Made by a program: the position numbers and the translations under genes. Positions 51,903 through 59,054 of a stretch of 59,054 nt of DNA are shown here, piece by piece. Where the stretch lies: positions 1 to 59,054 of the forward strand of contig NZ_BBJS01000042.1 in assembly GCF_000739895.2 (NCBI RefSeq). The letters are read 5' to 3'. Positions within the stretch are counted from its first letter, which is position 1, and each line of letters starts with the position of its first letter. The notes under the pieces are model-generated. The model saw nothing but the letters and a program-made list of their open reading frames with translations, searched no databases and was not told the DNA's origin. The DNA is from Sphingomonas paucimobilis NBRC 13935. Its GTDB lineage: Bacteria > Pseudomonadota > Alphaproteobacteria > Sphingomonadales > Sphingomonadaceae.

Positions 51903-54900
51903 TTACCGACCCAGCAGTACCCGTGCTTGGCCCGCTATCTGGGCCAGCATCGCGGCGTTCGGTTGCGCGGCCAGACGCGCCCGGTCGATCACCGCCTTGA
52001 ACTGGCCGACGCGCGCGGCATTGCGTTCCAGCCAGGCTTCGACCGCCGCTTCCGGGTCTGTCGTGCCCGCACGGCCCAGGAAGTCGAGCCGTTGCTGCTG
52101 GAAATCGCGCGCGAGGCCCGCGATCAGCAGGCGCTCCCACGGATCGCTGGGGCTGATCCGCGCCGCCTGTCCCTGTGCCCAGTCTAGGCCGAGCGCCTGA
52201 CCCAAACGGGTGAAGGCATGGGTCAACCGCGTCTCGTCGAGCGACAGCCGCTGGCCCAGATCGGCCAGACCCACCGCGCCGTCGAGCTCGGACACGCGCA
52301 CCACCTGTGCCGCGAGATCGGCAGGCGCGCCCGCCTCTTCCAGCGCGGCGACGACCCGTGCGCTCTGCGCCTTGGCCTCGTCGCGCAGCAGCGCGGGCGT
52401 TTCCGCCGCCAGCCGCTCGATCCCCGGCTGCAACCGCTCCAGCGCCGCGCCGGGCGAGGTGCCCGCAGGCATGGAGCGCAACAGGTCGGCGATCTGCGAA
52501 CGGGTGGCGCGCGCCACCTCGTCGAACAGCGCGATACGTGCCGCCTCGGGCATCACTGCCGTCTCGATCGCGGTCCATAGGGCGGGAAGGTCGAACAGCC
52601 GCTCGACCACGACGAACATCGCCGCGATGTCGGCCATCGCCGCGCCTTCCTCCTCCGCCAGTTCGAACGGGTGGAGGATGCCCATGCGGTTGACGATCCG
52701 GTTGGCGAGCTTGGTCGCGACGATCTCGCCGCGCAGGCGGTGCTGGTCGATCGCCTCGCCGAACTGTTCCTGCATCGCGGGCGGGAAGGCCGCGCGCAGA
52801 TCAGGGAGCAGTTCGGCGTCGAGCGCCAGCGGGCTGGTCTCGATCGCGTCCTGCAGGGTCAGCTTGGCCGTCGCCAGCAGCACCGCCAGTTCGGGCCGGG
52901 TCAGCGGAATGCCGTCCTGCCCGCGCCGCAGCAGCACGTCGTTGCTGCCCAGCCCCTCGACCGCGCGGTCAAGCCGTCCGGCGCTCTCGAAAATCTCGAT
53001 CACGCGGACATAGCTCGGCATCGCGCCCGCGCCGTCCGCCTCTGCGATCGACAGGCCCAAAGTCTGGAGCCGGTTATCCTCCAGTACGATATGCGCCACG
53101 TCGTCGGTCATCGCGGCGAGCAGCGTGTTGCGATCGCCCTCCGCCAGACGGCCCTCGATCATCTCGCGGTTGAGCGCGATCTTGATGTTGACCTCGTTAT
53201 CCGAACAATCGACGCCCGCCGAATTGTCGATGAAGTCGGTGTTGATCCGCCCACCCCGCTCGGCGAAGGCGATGCGCGCGGCCTGGGTGACGCCCAGATT
53301 GGCGCCCTCGCCGATGGCGGTGACGCGCAGATCCTCGGCATCGACGCGCAGCCGGTCGTTGGCCGGATCGCCGACCTGAACGTTATTCTCCGCCGCCGCC
53401 TTGATGTAGGTCCCGATGCCACCGAACCAGAGCAGATCGGCCGGGGCCTTCAGGATCGCCGAGATCAGCGCGGTAGGTTCCAGCGAGGTGGCGGTGATGC
53501 CCAAAGCCTCGCGGATTTCATCCGACAGCGGGATGGTCTTGGCCGAACGCGGGAAGACGCCGCCGCCGGGCGAGATCAGGCCGGTGTCGTAATCCGCCCA
53601 GCTCGACCGAGGGAGCGCGAACATGCGCGCGCGCTCGTCCCAACTCGTGGCGGGATCGGGATTGGGATCGAGGAAGATGTGGCGATGGTCGAACGCCGCG
53701 ACGAGCTTGATCGCCTTGGACAAGAGCATCCCGTTGCCGAACACGTCGCCCGACATGTCGCCGCAGCCGACGACGCGGATGGACTGCGTCTGCACGTCCA
53801 CGCCGCGCTCGGCGAAGTGGCGCTGCACCGAGACCCAGGCGCCCTTGGCGGTGATGCCCATCGCCTTGTGGTCATAACCCTGGCTACCCCCGGAGGCGAA
53901 GGCGTCGCCCAGCCAGAAGCCGCGCTCCAGCGCCAGCGCATTGGCGACGTCGGAGAAGGTCGCGGTGCCCTTGTCGGCGGCGACGACGAAATAGGGGTCT
54001 TCGCCATCCAGCACGCGCACGCCGTCCGGGTGCACCACCGCGCCCTCGACGATATTGTCGGTGATCGACAGCAGCGCGCGGATGAACACGCGGTAGCTTT
54101 CCTTGCCCTCGGCCGCCCAGCCGTCACGGTCGGTGACGGGTGACGGAAGCTGCTTGGGGTAGAAACCGCCCTTGGCCCCAGTCGGCACGATGACCGCGTT
54201 CTTCACCCGCTGCGCCTTCATCAGGCCCAGAATCTCGGTGCGGAAGTCGTCGCGGCGATCCGACCAGCGCAGGCCGCCGCGCGCCACGGGTCCGGCGCGC
54301 AGGTGGATACCCTCGACACGCGGCGAATAGACCCACACCTCGCGCCACGGCAGCGGCGCCGGGAGCCCCGGAATCTTGTGGCTGTCCAGCTTGAACGCCA
54401 GCGCTTCCTTGCCCGCCTCGGCAAAGGCATTGGTGCGCAGCGTGGCCGCGATCATGTCGCGGAAGCTGCGCAGGATACGGTCGTCGTCGATCGCCGACAC
54501 CGCATCGAGGCCCGCCGCAATCGCGGCATCGGCGGCGGCGAGGTCGCCGGTCGTCTTGGGATCATGCGCGGCGGTGAACCGCTCGATCAGCGCGGTCGCC
54601 AGCTTGGGCGCCCGGCGCAGCGCATCGACCACCGTGGTCAGGCCATAAGGCAGCCCGGCCTGGCGCAGATAGCGGAACCAGGCGCGGAACAGCACCACCG
54701 CCTGCGGGCTGAGCCCGACATCGACGATCAGGCGGTTGAACGCGTCATTCTCCGCCGCGCCCTCCAGCACGGCCGCGATCGCCCCCTCCAGCACCGCCGC
54801 GCCCTTGGGCTCGGTCGTCGCCTCGGTCTCGACGATGAAGTCGTGGACGAAGGGATCGGCATCGTCGCGCAACCGCGTCGGCAGCTCGCCGATCACGCGG

Positions 54901-56519
54901 AAGCCGAAATTCTCCAGCACCGGCACCGCGTCCGACAAAGGCAGCGCGCCGTTCAGCTTGTAGATTTTCAGCTGGCGGTCCTGCCCCGGCTGCACCGGGA
55001 ACAGGCGCACCGAGCGGCTATTCTCGTCCTCCAGCGCCGACAGACGCAGAATATCGGCGGCGGCCTCTGCCGCATCGCTGACATTGCGGTAATTGGTCGG
55101 GAAGCCATTGGCCCAGCGCAGCGCGAGACGCGCGGCACGAGGTGCGGGCACCTGCTCGGCCAGCGCCGCCTCTACATCGGGCATCCAGCCGCGCACCATC
55201 TTGCGCAGCCGCTCCGACAGCGCCGCCGTGTCGGGCAGGCGCCCGTCCTGGCGCAGGTCGATGGTGTAGCGGATCAGCGCGACGACGCCGTCCTCCAGCG
55301 CGATTGACCAGTTGAGCAGCGAGCCATTGGCCGCCTCGCCCAGCATCTCGCCGATCGCGACGCGGCGCGCGGTGGTCAGCTCGTCGCGCGGCAGCCAGAC
55401 GAATGCGAACAAATGCCGCTGCAACACCGACCGGATCAGCACCAGCTCGGGCCGCGGCCGATCGGCCAGCGACATGGCGGTCAGCGCCAGTTGCTCCAGC
55501 GCCTCGGCCGGGAAGGCCGTCACCAGATCATGCGGCAGCGCGGTCAGCGCATGGGTCAGCGCCTTGCCGGTATGGCCGCGCGGGTCGAAGCCGAACTTGG
55601 CCTGCAGTGCCGCCAGACGCGTACGGAGGACGGGCACCTCATGCGGCGGGCTGGCGAGCGCAGCGCTGGTCCACAGCCCCGCATGGATCGACAGGCCGAC
55701 GACCCGCCCGCCCTCGATCACCGGCACCAGCACCAGGTCGAGCGGTACCGAGCGATGGACGGTCGAGATCGCATTGGACTTGAGCAGCAACGGCGCCGCG
55801 CCGCCCTCGACGAAATAGTCCAGCGCGCGCTGGCGCGAGGTGTCAGCGAGCAGCGGTACCTTGTGCGGCGTCCGCGCCACGCCCAGCGCCGGGGCCTCGC
55901 GGCCGTCCTCATACCATTTCTCATGGCCGAGCAGCGTCAGCTTGCCGTTCAGGAACCACAGGAGGAGCGCCGCGCCCTCGCCATTCTTCTCGCCCAGCGT
56001 GGTCGCATCGGCGGCGAGGGCATCCTGCAAGCCCGACCAGTCCACCACGGCGGCGCGCACATCGGCCAGCACGGCGCGCAGATCGTCGACCAGTCCGCGC
56101 CGGTCGCGCGCATCGGCGCGTTCCATTTCCAGATAGATGAAGGATTCGGAGCGGCCACCCGGCGCGCCGATCGCCTGAAGCTCACCCTCTGCGTTGCGGG
56201 TGACGGGAAGGACGGGGTGAATCACGCGGTCGATCGCAATGCCGTCCGCGCCGACCATGGCCGCGATCGAATCGACCAGGAAGGGCATGTCGTCATTGAC
56301 GATGGCGAGGCGCATGCGGCGATGCGTGTCGTCGCCCGACATCGGCTCCAGCGCGATCGACGGCTCGCCGGGGGACCGCCGCTGGGCCACCCCCGCGACG
56401 AAGGCCGCCGCAGCAGCCACCTCCGCGGGGCCGAACCCCTGCAACTCCGCCGGAAGGGCGCCCTGGGTCAGCCGTGCGGCAATCGCGTCGGCCATCGGAT
56501 GCGACATATTCGGTGCCAT
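51903..56519 (-). CDS. gdh: NAD-specific glutamate dehydrogenase (large, LGDH type)
   Basis: The 1538-residue enzyme deaminates glutamate to 2-oxoglutarate with NAD and is typical of alpha- and gammaproteobacteria and actinobacteria. A long N-terminal regulatory part (ACT-like segments, RLAIVNDDMPFLVDSIAAM) precedes the catalytic dehydrogenase core: GPVARGGLRWSDRRDDFRTEILGLMKAQRVKNAVIVPTGAKGGF around residues 735-780, with the catalytic Lys, and the nucleotide fold RVVGCGDMSGDVFGNGMLLS. The C-terminal third is helical. Start ATG 56519, or 56507 (MSHPMAD). It is a single-gene unit ended by the terminator at 51840-51873. Confidence 0.96.
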   Translation of the reverse strand: MAPNMSHPMADAIAARLTQGALPAELQGFGPAEVAAAAAFVAGVAQRRSPGEPSIALEPMSGDDTHRRMRLAIVNDDMPFLVDSIAAMVGADGIAIDRVIHPVLPVTRNAEGELQAIGAPGGRSESFIYLEMERADARDRRGLVDDLRAVLADVRAAVVDWSGLQDALAADATTLGEKNGEGAALLLWFLNGKLTLLGHEKWYEDGREAPALGVARTPHKVPLLADTSRQRALDYFVEGGAAPLLLKSNAISTVHRSVPLDLVLVPVIEGGRVVGLSIHAGLWTSAALASPPHEVPVLRTRLAALQAKFGFDPRGHTGKALTHALTALPHDLVTAFPAEALEQLALTAMSLADRPRPELVLIRSVLQRHLFAFVWLPRDELTTARRVAIGEMLGEAANGSLLNWSIALEDGVVALIRYTIDLRQDGRLPDTAALSERLRKMVRGWMPDVEAALAEQVPAPRAARLALRWANGFPTNYRNVSDAAEAAADILRLSALEDENSRSVRLFPVQPGQDRQLKIYKLNGALPLSDAVPVLENFGFRVIGELPTRLRDDADPFVHDFIVETEATTEPKGAAVLEGAIAAVLEGAAENDAFNRLIVDVGLSPQAVVLFRAWFRYLRQAGLPYGLTTVVDALRRAPKLATALIERFTAAHDPKTTGDLAAADAAIAAGLDAVSAIDDDRILRSFRDMIAATLRTNAFAEAGKEALAFKLDSHKIPGLPAPLPWREVWVYSPRVEGIHLRAGPVARGGLRWSDRRDDFRTEILGLMKAQRVKNAVIVPTGAKGGFYPKQLPSPVTDRDGWAAEGKESYRVFIRALLSITDNIVEGAVVHPDGVRVLDGEDPYFVVAADKGTATFSDVANALALERGFWLGDAFASGGSQGYDHKAMGITAKGAWVSVQRHFAERGVDVQTQSIRVVGCGDMSGDVFGNGMLLSKAIKLVAAFDHRHIFLDPNPDPATSWDERARMFALPRSSWADYDTGLISPGGGVFPRSAKTIPLSDEIREALGITATSLEPTALISAILKAPADLLWFGGIGTYIKAAAENNVQVGDPANDRLRVDAEDLRVTAIGEGANLGVTQAARIAFAERGGRINTDFIDNSAGVDCSDNEVNIKIALNREMIEGRLAEGDRNTLLAAMTDDVAHIVLEDNRLQTLGLSIAEADGAGAMPSYVRVIEIFESAGRLDRAVEGLGSNDVLLRRGQDGIPLTRPELAVLLATAKLTLQDAIETSPLALDAELLPDLRAAFPPAMQEQFGEAIDQHRLRGEIVATKLANRIVNRMGILHPFELAEEEGAAMADIAAMFVVVERLFDLPALWTAIETAVMPEAARIALFDEVARATRSQIADLLRSMPAGTSPGAALERLQPGIERLAAETPALLRDEAKAQSARVVAALEEAGAPADLAAQVVRVSELDGAVGLADLGQRLSLDETRLTHAFTRLGQALGLDWAQGQAARISPSDPWERLLIAGLARDFQQQRLDFLGRAGTTDPEAAVEAWLERNAARVGQFKAVIDRARLAAQPNAAMLAQIAGQARVLLGR

Positions 56520-56599
56520 GGGCGCAAGTCCTAGGCCCGGCTTTCGCGCCGCTCAACCCTTGGCAGTGCAAGAAAAGATGTTGCGCCGCAGCGCAATTT

Positions 56600-57427
56600 T
56601 CATTGCGAGGCGCGCAATACCCTGTCAGCCAGTCGCGGATCATCGGCGACCGATCCCAGGACGGCGATGCGGCCGTCCGTCTCGACCCGCCCGACCATGA
56701 CGATCAGGGTGCCGGGGCTCGCACCGCTTTCGAACGTCACATGCGCCAGTGCCGCCGGATCGCGCCGGATCCGGTCGCTGGTGGGTGCCTCGACCTGGGC
56801 CCAGACCCCATCCGCCGGCTTCGCTGCAGGTCGATGGGTGCCCATCGCGTCGATCAGGGCCGAATCGAGCGTCGCCTGAAGGAGAGGGTCCGCCACTTCC
56901 TTCCAGTTCACGACGCCGTGAATGAAGTCGATCGTCTGGCCGGTCGACGAATAGGGCAGCAGGATCGCCCGGTAGAGCGTCGTGCGCCCCCGACTGTTGA
57001 CGAACTCCGCCTCGAACCCGGCCGGCGCCTTGCTGGCCAGAAGCTGGGGATAATGGCCGATCATCCGGGACAACAGCGACCCCGGCGGCAGATCGGTGAC
57101 CCGCATCGGCATCGGCGTCTCGCTACATTCCTCACGCAACCCACCACCGATATAGGCGATCGTCGGGTCATCCTCGCCGCCGCGAAAATCGAGCAGCACC
57201 GAGTTGGCGGCGAAATCCGCTATCCCTTGCGGGTCGAGCGCATCAATCAACGGATAAGGCGCATCGTCCAGCAGCGACACCCAATGATGATAGGCGCGCG
57301 CGTGCAGTCGCCGCTCGACCCCGGCCAGCCCGAAAAGGACATCCTCGCCCAGGGCAGCATCGAGCCCTTCGCCCTCCCCGTCCCGATCGGCGGACGATGC
57401 CTCGTTCAGATCCGGCCCGGTGGTCAT
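56600..57427 (-). CDS. PAS-domain-like hypothetical protein, 275 aa
   Basis: The protein has an acidic N-terminus and a central domain with a PAS-like flow: HHWVSLLDDAPYPLIDALDPQGIADFAANSVLLDFRG, PTIAYIGGGLREE, LPPGSLLSRMIGHYPQLLASKAPAGFEAEF and TLYRAILLPYSSTGQTIDFIHGVVNWKEV. This matches the PAS_5-like group found as sensory or scaffold proteins in alphaproteobacteria. The C-terminal part contains a Gly/Val segment (GTLIVMVGRVETDGRIAVLG). No output domain is present, so it probably works with a partner. The family call is moderate. Confidence 0.7.
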   Translation of the reverse strand: MTTGPDLNEASSADRDGEGEGLDAALGEDVLFGLAGVERRLHARAYHHWVSLLDDAPYPLIDALDPQGIADFAANSVLLDFRGGEDDPTIAYIGGGLREECSETPMPMRVTDLPPGSLLSRMIGHYPQLLASKAPAGFEAEFVNSRGRTTLYRAILLPYSSTGQTIDFIHGVVNWKEVADPLLQATLDSALIDAMGTHRPAAKPADGVWAQVEAPTSDRIRRDPAALAHVTFESGASPGTLIVMVGRVETDGRIAVLGSVADDPRLADRVLRASQ

Positions 57428-57568
57428 GATCGCCTTCCTTCTTATCTGGGCATGTCATGCGGGCAACGTCGTTAACGGCGTGTAAAGACGCCAATGCCGC
57501 TTGCCAGCCCCCCACAGACCTGTTAAGCGCGCCCACCTCGACCGGATACCAGCCGGTTGCGACGAAGG

Positions 57569-57644
57569 GCCGCTTTAGCTCAGCTGGTAGAGCATCGCAT
57601 TCGTAATGCGGGGGTCACAGGTTCGAGTCCTGTAAGCGGCACCA
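57569..57644 (+). tRNA. tRNA-Thr (anticodon CGT)
   Basis: The acceptor stem GCCGCTT pairs with AAGCGGC and the gene encodes its own CCA end. D-loop TAGCTCAGCTGGTAGAGCA, anticodon arm GCATTCGTAATGC (CGT, reads ACG) and T-arm CAGGTTCGAGTCCTG are standard. An integrase gene begins 150 bases downstream, so this tRNA is the probable insertion site of an element. Confidence 0.97.
57615..57644 (+). other. Probable attachment site (3' end of tRNA-Thr)
   Basis: The 3' third of a tRNA gene next to a P4-type integrase is a usual integration site. The matching direct repeat that would mark the far end of the element lies outside the window, so this is inference from position. Confidence 0.45.
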
Positions 57645-57732
57645 TCACGTCCCCGGAACAAACCTGGAAAACCGCAGAAATCTGCAGTAAACTGCCTCCC
57701 GGCGGTCCCGTGAAATCTCATTATGTTCCGCC

Positions 57733-57794
57733 GTGGCCCACTCAAAAGGGGCCACGAATCATGGGGCCACGAACGTTGCAGGAGGCGTGGCCCC
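57733..57794 (+). repeat. Direct and inverted GGGCCAC repeats upstream of the integrase gene
   Basis: GGGGCCACGAA occurs at 57748-57758 and again at 57763-57773, 15 bases apart. The inverted form GTGGCCC occurs at 57733-57739 and 57787-57794. Four related sites in 62 bases between the tRNA and the integrase start suggest operator or arm-type recombinase-binding sites. Confidence 0.55.
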
Positions 57795-58842
57795 ATGCTT
57801 ACGGTTGTGCAGATCCGGGCGCTGAGACCGGCAGAGCGTCCCTACAAGGTGGCCGATTCGGACGGCCTGTATCTGCTGGTGCAGCCATCCGGCGCCCTGC
57901 TCTGGCGCTTTCGCTATCGATGCTGCGGCATCGAGCGCAAATTGTCGCTGGGCAGTTTCCCCGACGTCTCCCTGGTCCAGGCGCGCCGGAAGCGCGACGA
58001 GGCCAAGGCCGAACTCGATGACGGGATCGACCCCGTCGAGGAAAAGCCCCAGCGGCGGCTGAAGGCCGAACTTGCGGCGCAGACGACGTTCGCGCTCGTC
58101 GCCGGGGAATATATTGAGAAGATGGAGCGCGAGGGCCGTTCCCCCGCCACCATCAGAAAGCGCGCTGGTTTCTGGAACTCCTCGACGGCATCGACAAGCC
58201 TGATCGCCGCGGTCACCCCGCATGAGCTTCTCGACGTGCTGAACCGGGTCGAGCGACGCGGACATCATGAAACGGCGCTTCGGCTACGTTCCTTTGCCGG
58301 CCGCGTCTTCCGCTATGGGTTCGCGACCCTGCGCACCGAGCGCAATCCAGCCGACATCCTGCGCGGCGCCCTTACCGTTCCGCGGGTCAAGCATCACGCC
58401 GCGATCGTCGAGCCCAAGAAGGTCGGCGACCTGCTGCGCGCAATCGACGGGTACACGGGGCGGCCCGAGACCCTGCATGCTCTCAGGATCGCGCCGCATG
58501 TCTTCCTGCGTCCGGGTGAGCTGTGGCAGGCGAAGTGGAGCGAATCGACTTCGCCGAAAAGGTCTGGCGCGTGCCGGCCGAGCGCATGAAGATGAAGCAG
58601 CCGCATGCGATACCGCTGGCGCGGCAGGTGCTGTTCCTGTTGCAGGATCTGCGGTCGCTGGCGCGGGACAGCGAATTCCTCTTCCCGGCGCTTCACACCA
58701 TCAAGCGCTGCATTTTCCGACAACACGCTGAACGTCGCGCTGCGCCGCCTGGGGTTCGAGAGTGACGAGATGACCAGCCACGGCTTCCGCGCCATGGCCA
58801 GCATGCTCCCCAACGAGTCAGGGCTGTGGCATCCCGATGGAG
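57795..58842 (+). pseudogene. P4-type tyrosine integrase, frameshifted and truncated
   Basis: ATG 57795 follows AGGAGGC. The N-terminal arm-binding DUF4102 domain (ALRPAERPYKVADSDGLYLLVQPSGALLWRFRYR, LSLGSFPDVSLVQARRKRDEAKAELDDGIDP) and the start of the catalytic domain, with the catalytic Arg in FLRPGEL, are intact. Near 58543 one base is missing (GAG-ATC became GA-ATC) and the frame shifts; VWRVPAERMKMKQPHAIPLARQVL continues in the second frame. Near 58715 an extra T restores the first frame (SDNTLNVALRRLGFESDEMTSHGFRAMAS). Similarity stops at about LWHPD (58841), where an IS fragment begins, so the final catalytic Tyr is lost. Confidence 0.88.
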
Positions 58843-59054
58843 GCACCGATGCAGCGCTGACCGCGTCAGGTGCGGGATCGACGGCTGCAATGCGTAGAGG
58901 CAGTCATCAAGCGGCAGCGGCGTGTGACGGCGGAACGCCACAACCATTGCCTCTTCGGCCTCGGACAGGGTCGTTGAATGAGGAGCCTTCGGCCCGGTCT
59001 TCAGATCTTCCACCGTCGCCCGCTTGCGCCACTTCGCCACCCTCTTCGGGTTGG
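58838..59054 (-). mobile_element. IS481-type transposase fragment, running off the right edge
   Basis: On the minus strand the frame reads NPKRVAKWRKRATVEDLKTGPKAPHSTTLSEAEEAMVVAFRRHTPLPLDDCLYALQPSIPHLTRSALHRCLH. This matches the N-terminal part of a common IS481-type transposase whose start is beyond the window. Family similarity ends at about 58840, exactly where the integrase similarity also ends, so the C-terminal catalytic DDE domain is missing here. It is a truncated copy that disrupts the integrase. Confidence 0.85.

Noticed and set aside
57795..58589. Intact 288-aa integrase ending at 58589
   Set aside because: The last residues after AKWSE do not match the family, while the family sequence continues in the next frame; it is a frameshift, not a natural end.

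Overview
The window is a GC-rich chromosomal segment from an alphaproteobacterium, most likely a sphingomonad (Sphingomonas or a close relative). The reasons are the split crtY-crtI / crtB carotenoid genes, a large NAD-glutamate dehydrogenase, an Atm1-type exporter like that of Novosphingobium, many small sphingomonad-type lipoproteins, and several families of GC-rich palindromes between genes. About 60 protein genes, one tRNA and one TPP riboswitch can be supported. No rRNA or CRISPR array is present. Genus assignment is inference, since no search could be run.

Layout. 1-6.9 kb: dnaN, an outer-membrane barrel protein, a histidine phosphatase, an IalB-like exported protein, rlmN, a TauE/SafE permease, an unknown protein and a PH-domain membrane protein. 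6.9-10.3 kb: a flavin reductase divergent from a cytochrome b / molybdopterin oxidoreductase pair, then cfa. 10.3-21.3 kb: a DUF442-type phosphatase-like protein, a beta-propeller protein, crtY-crtI, an Atm1-type ABC exporter, an S9 peptidase, crtB and a LOG-family protein. 21.4-22.7 kb: a three-gene operon of unknown function with lower GC. 22.8-30.3 kb: recQ, a GNAT protein, a di-iron hydroxylase that may act on carotenoids, DUF2141, MipA/OmpV, lipoproteins, DUF1810, ung and a PhnA-domain protein.

30.3-41.1 kb: an AT-richer toxin-antitoxin pair that looks like SocB/SocA (Panacea domain); thiC with its TPP riboswitch; two tandem Tat-exported ferritin-like proteins; the ergothioneine genes egtB-egtD; a cobalamin adenosyltransferase; a HIG1-like small membrane protein; gluQ; an HNH endonuclease; and an EF-hand lipoprotein. 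41.2-57.4 kb: ppc, osmC, an exported chorismate mutase, a paiB gene broken by one amber codon, ogt, a thioesterase, dedA, ptrB, pepP, a small secreted Cys protein, gdh and a PAS-type protein.

The right end is a tRNA-Thr(CGT) followed by a decayed tyrosine integrase and a piece of an IS481-type transposase, so an integrated element probably begins here and continues past the window.

Working together: crtY, crtI, crtB and possibly the hydroxylase at 25.5 kb make cyclic carotenoids. egtB/egtD, the ferritin-like pair, osmC and the Atm1-type exporter suggest redox and desiccation defence. The most interesting unit is the putative SocAB module: Caulobacter SocB poisons the DnaN clamp, and this protein carries a possible clamp-binding peptide.
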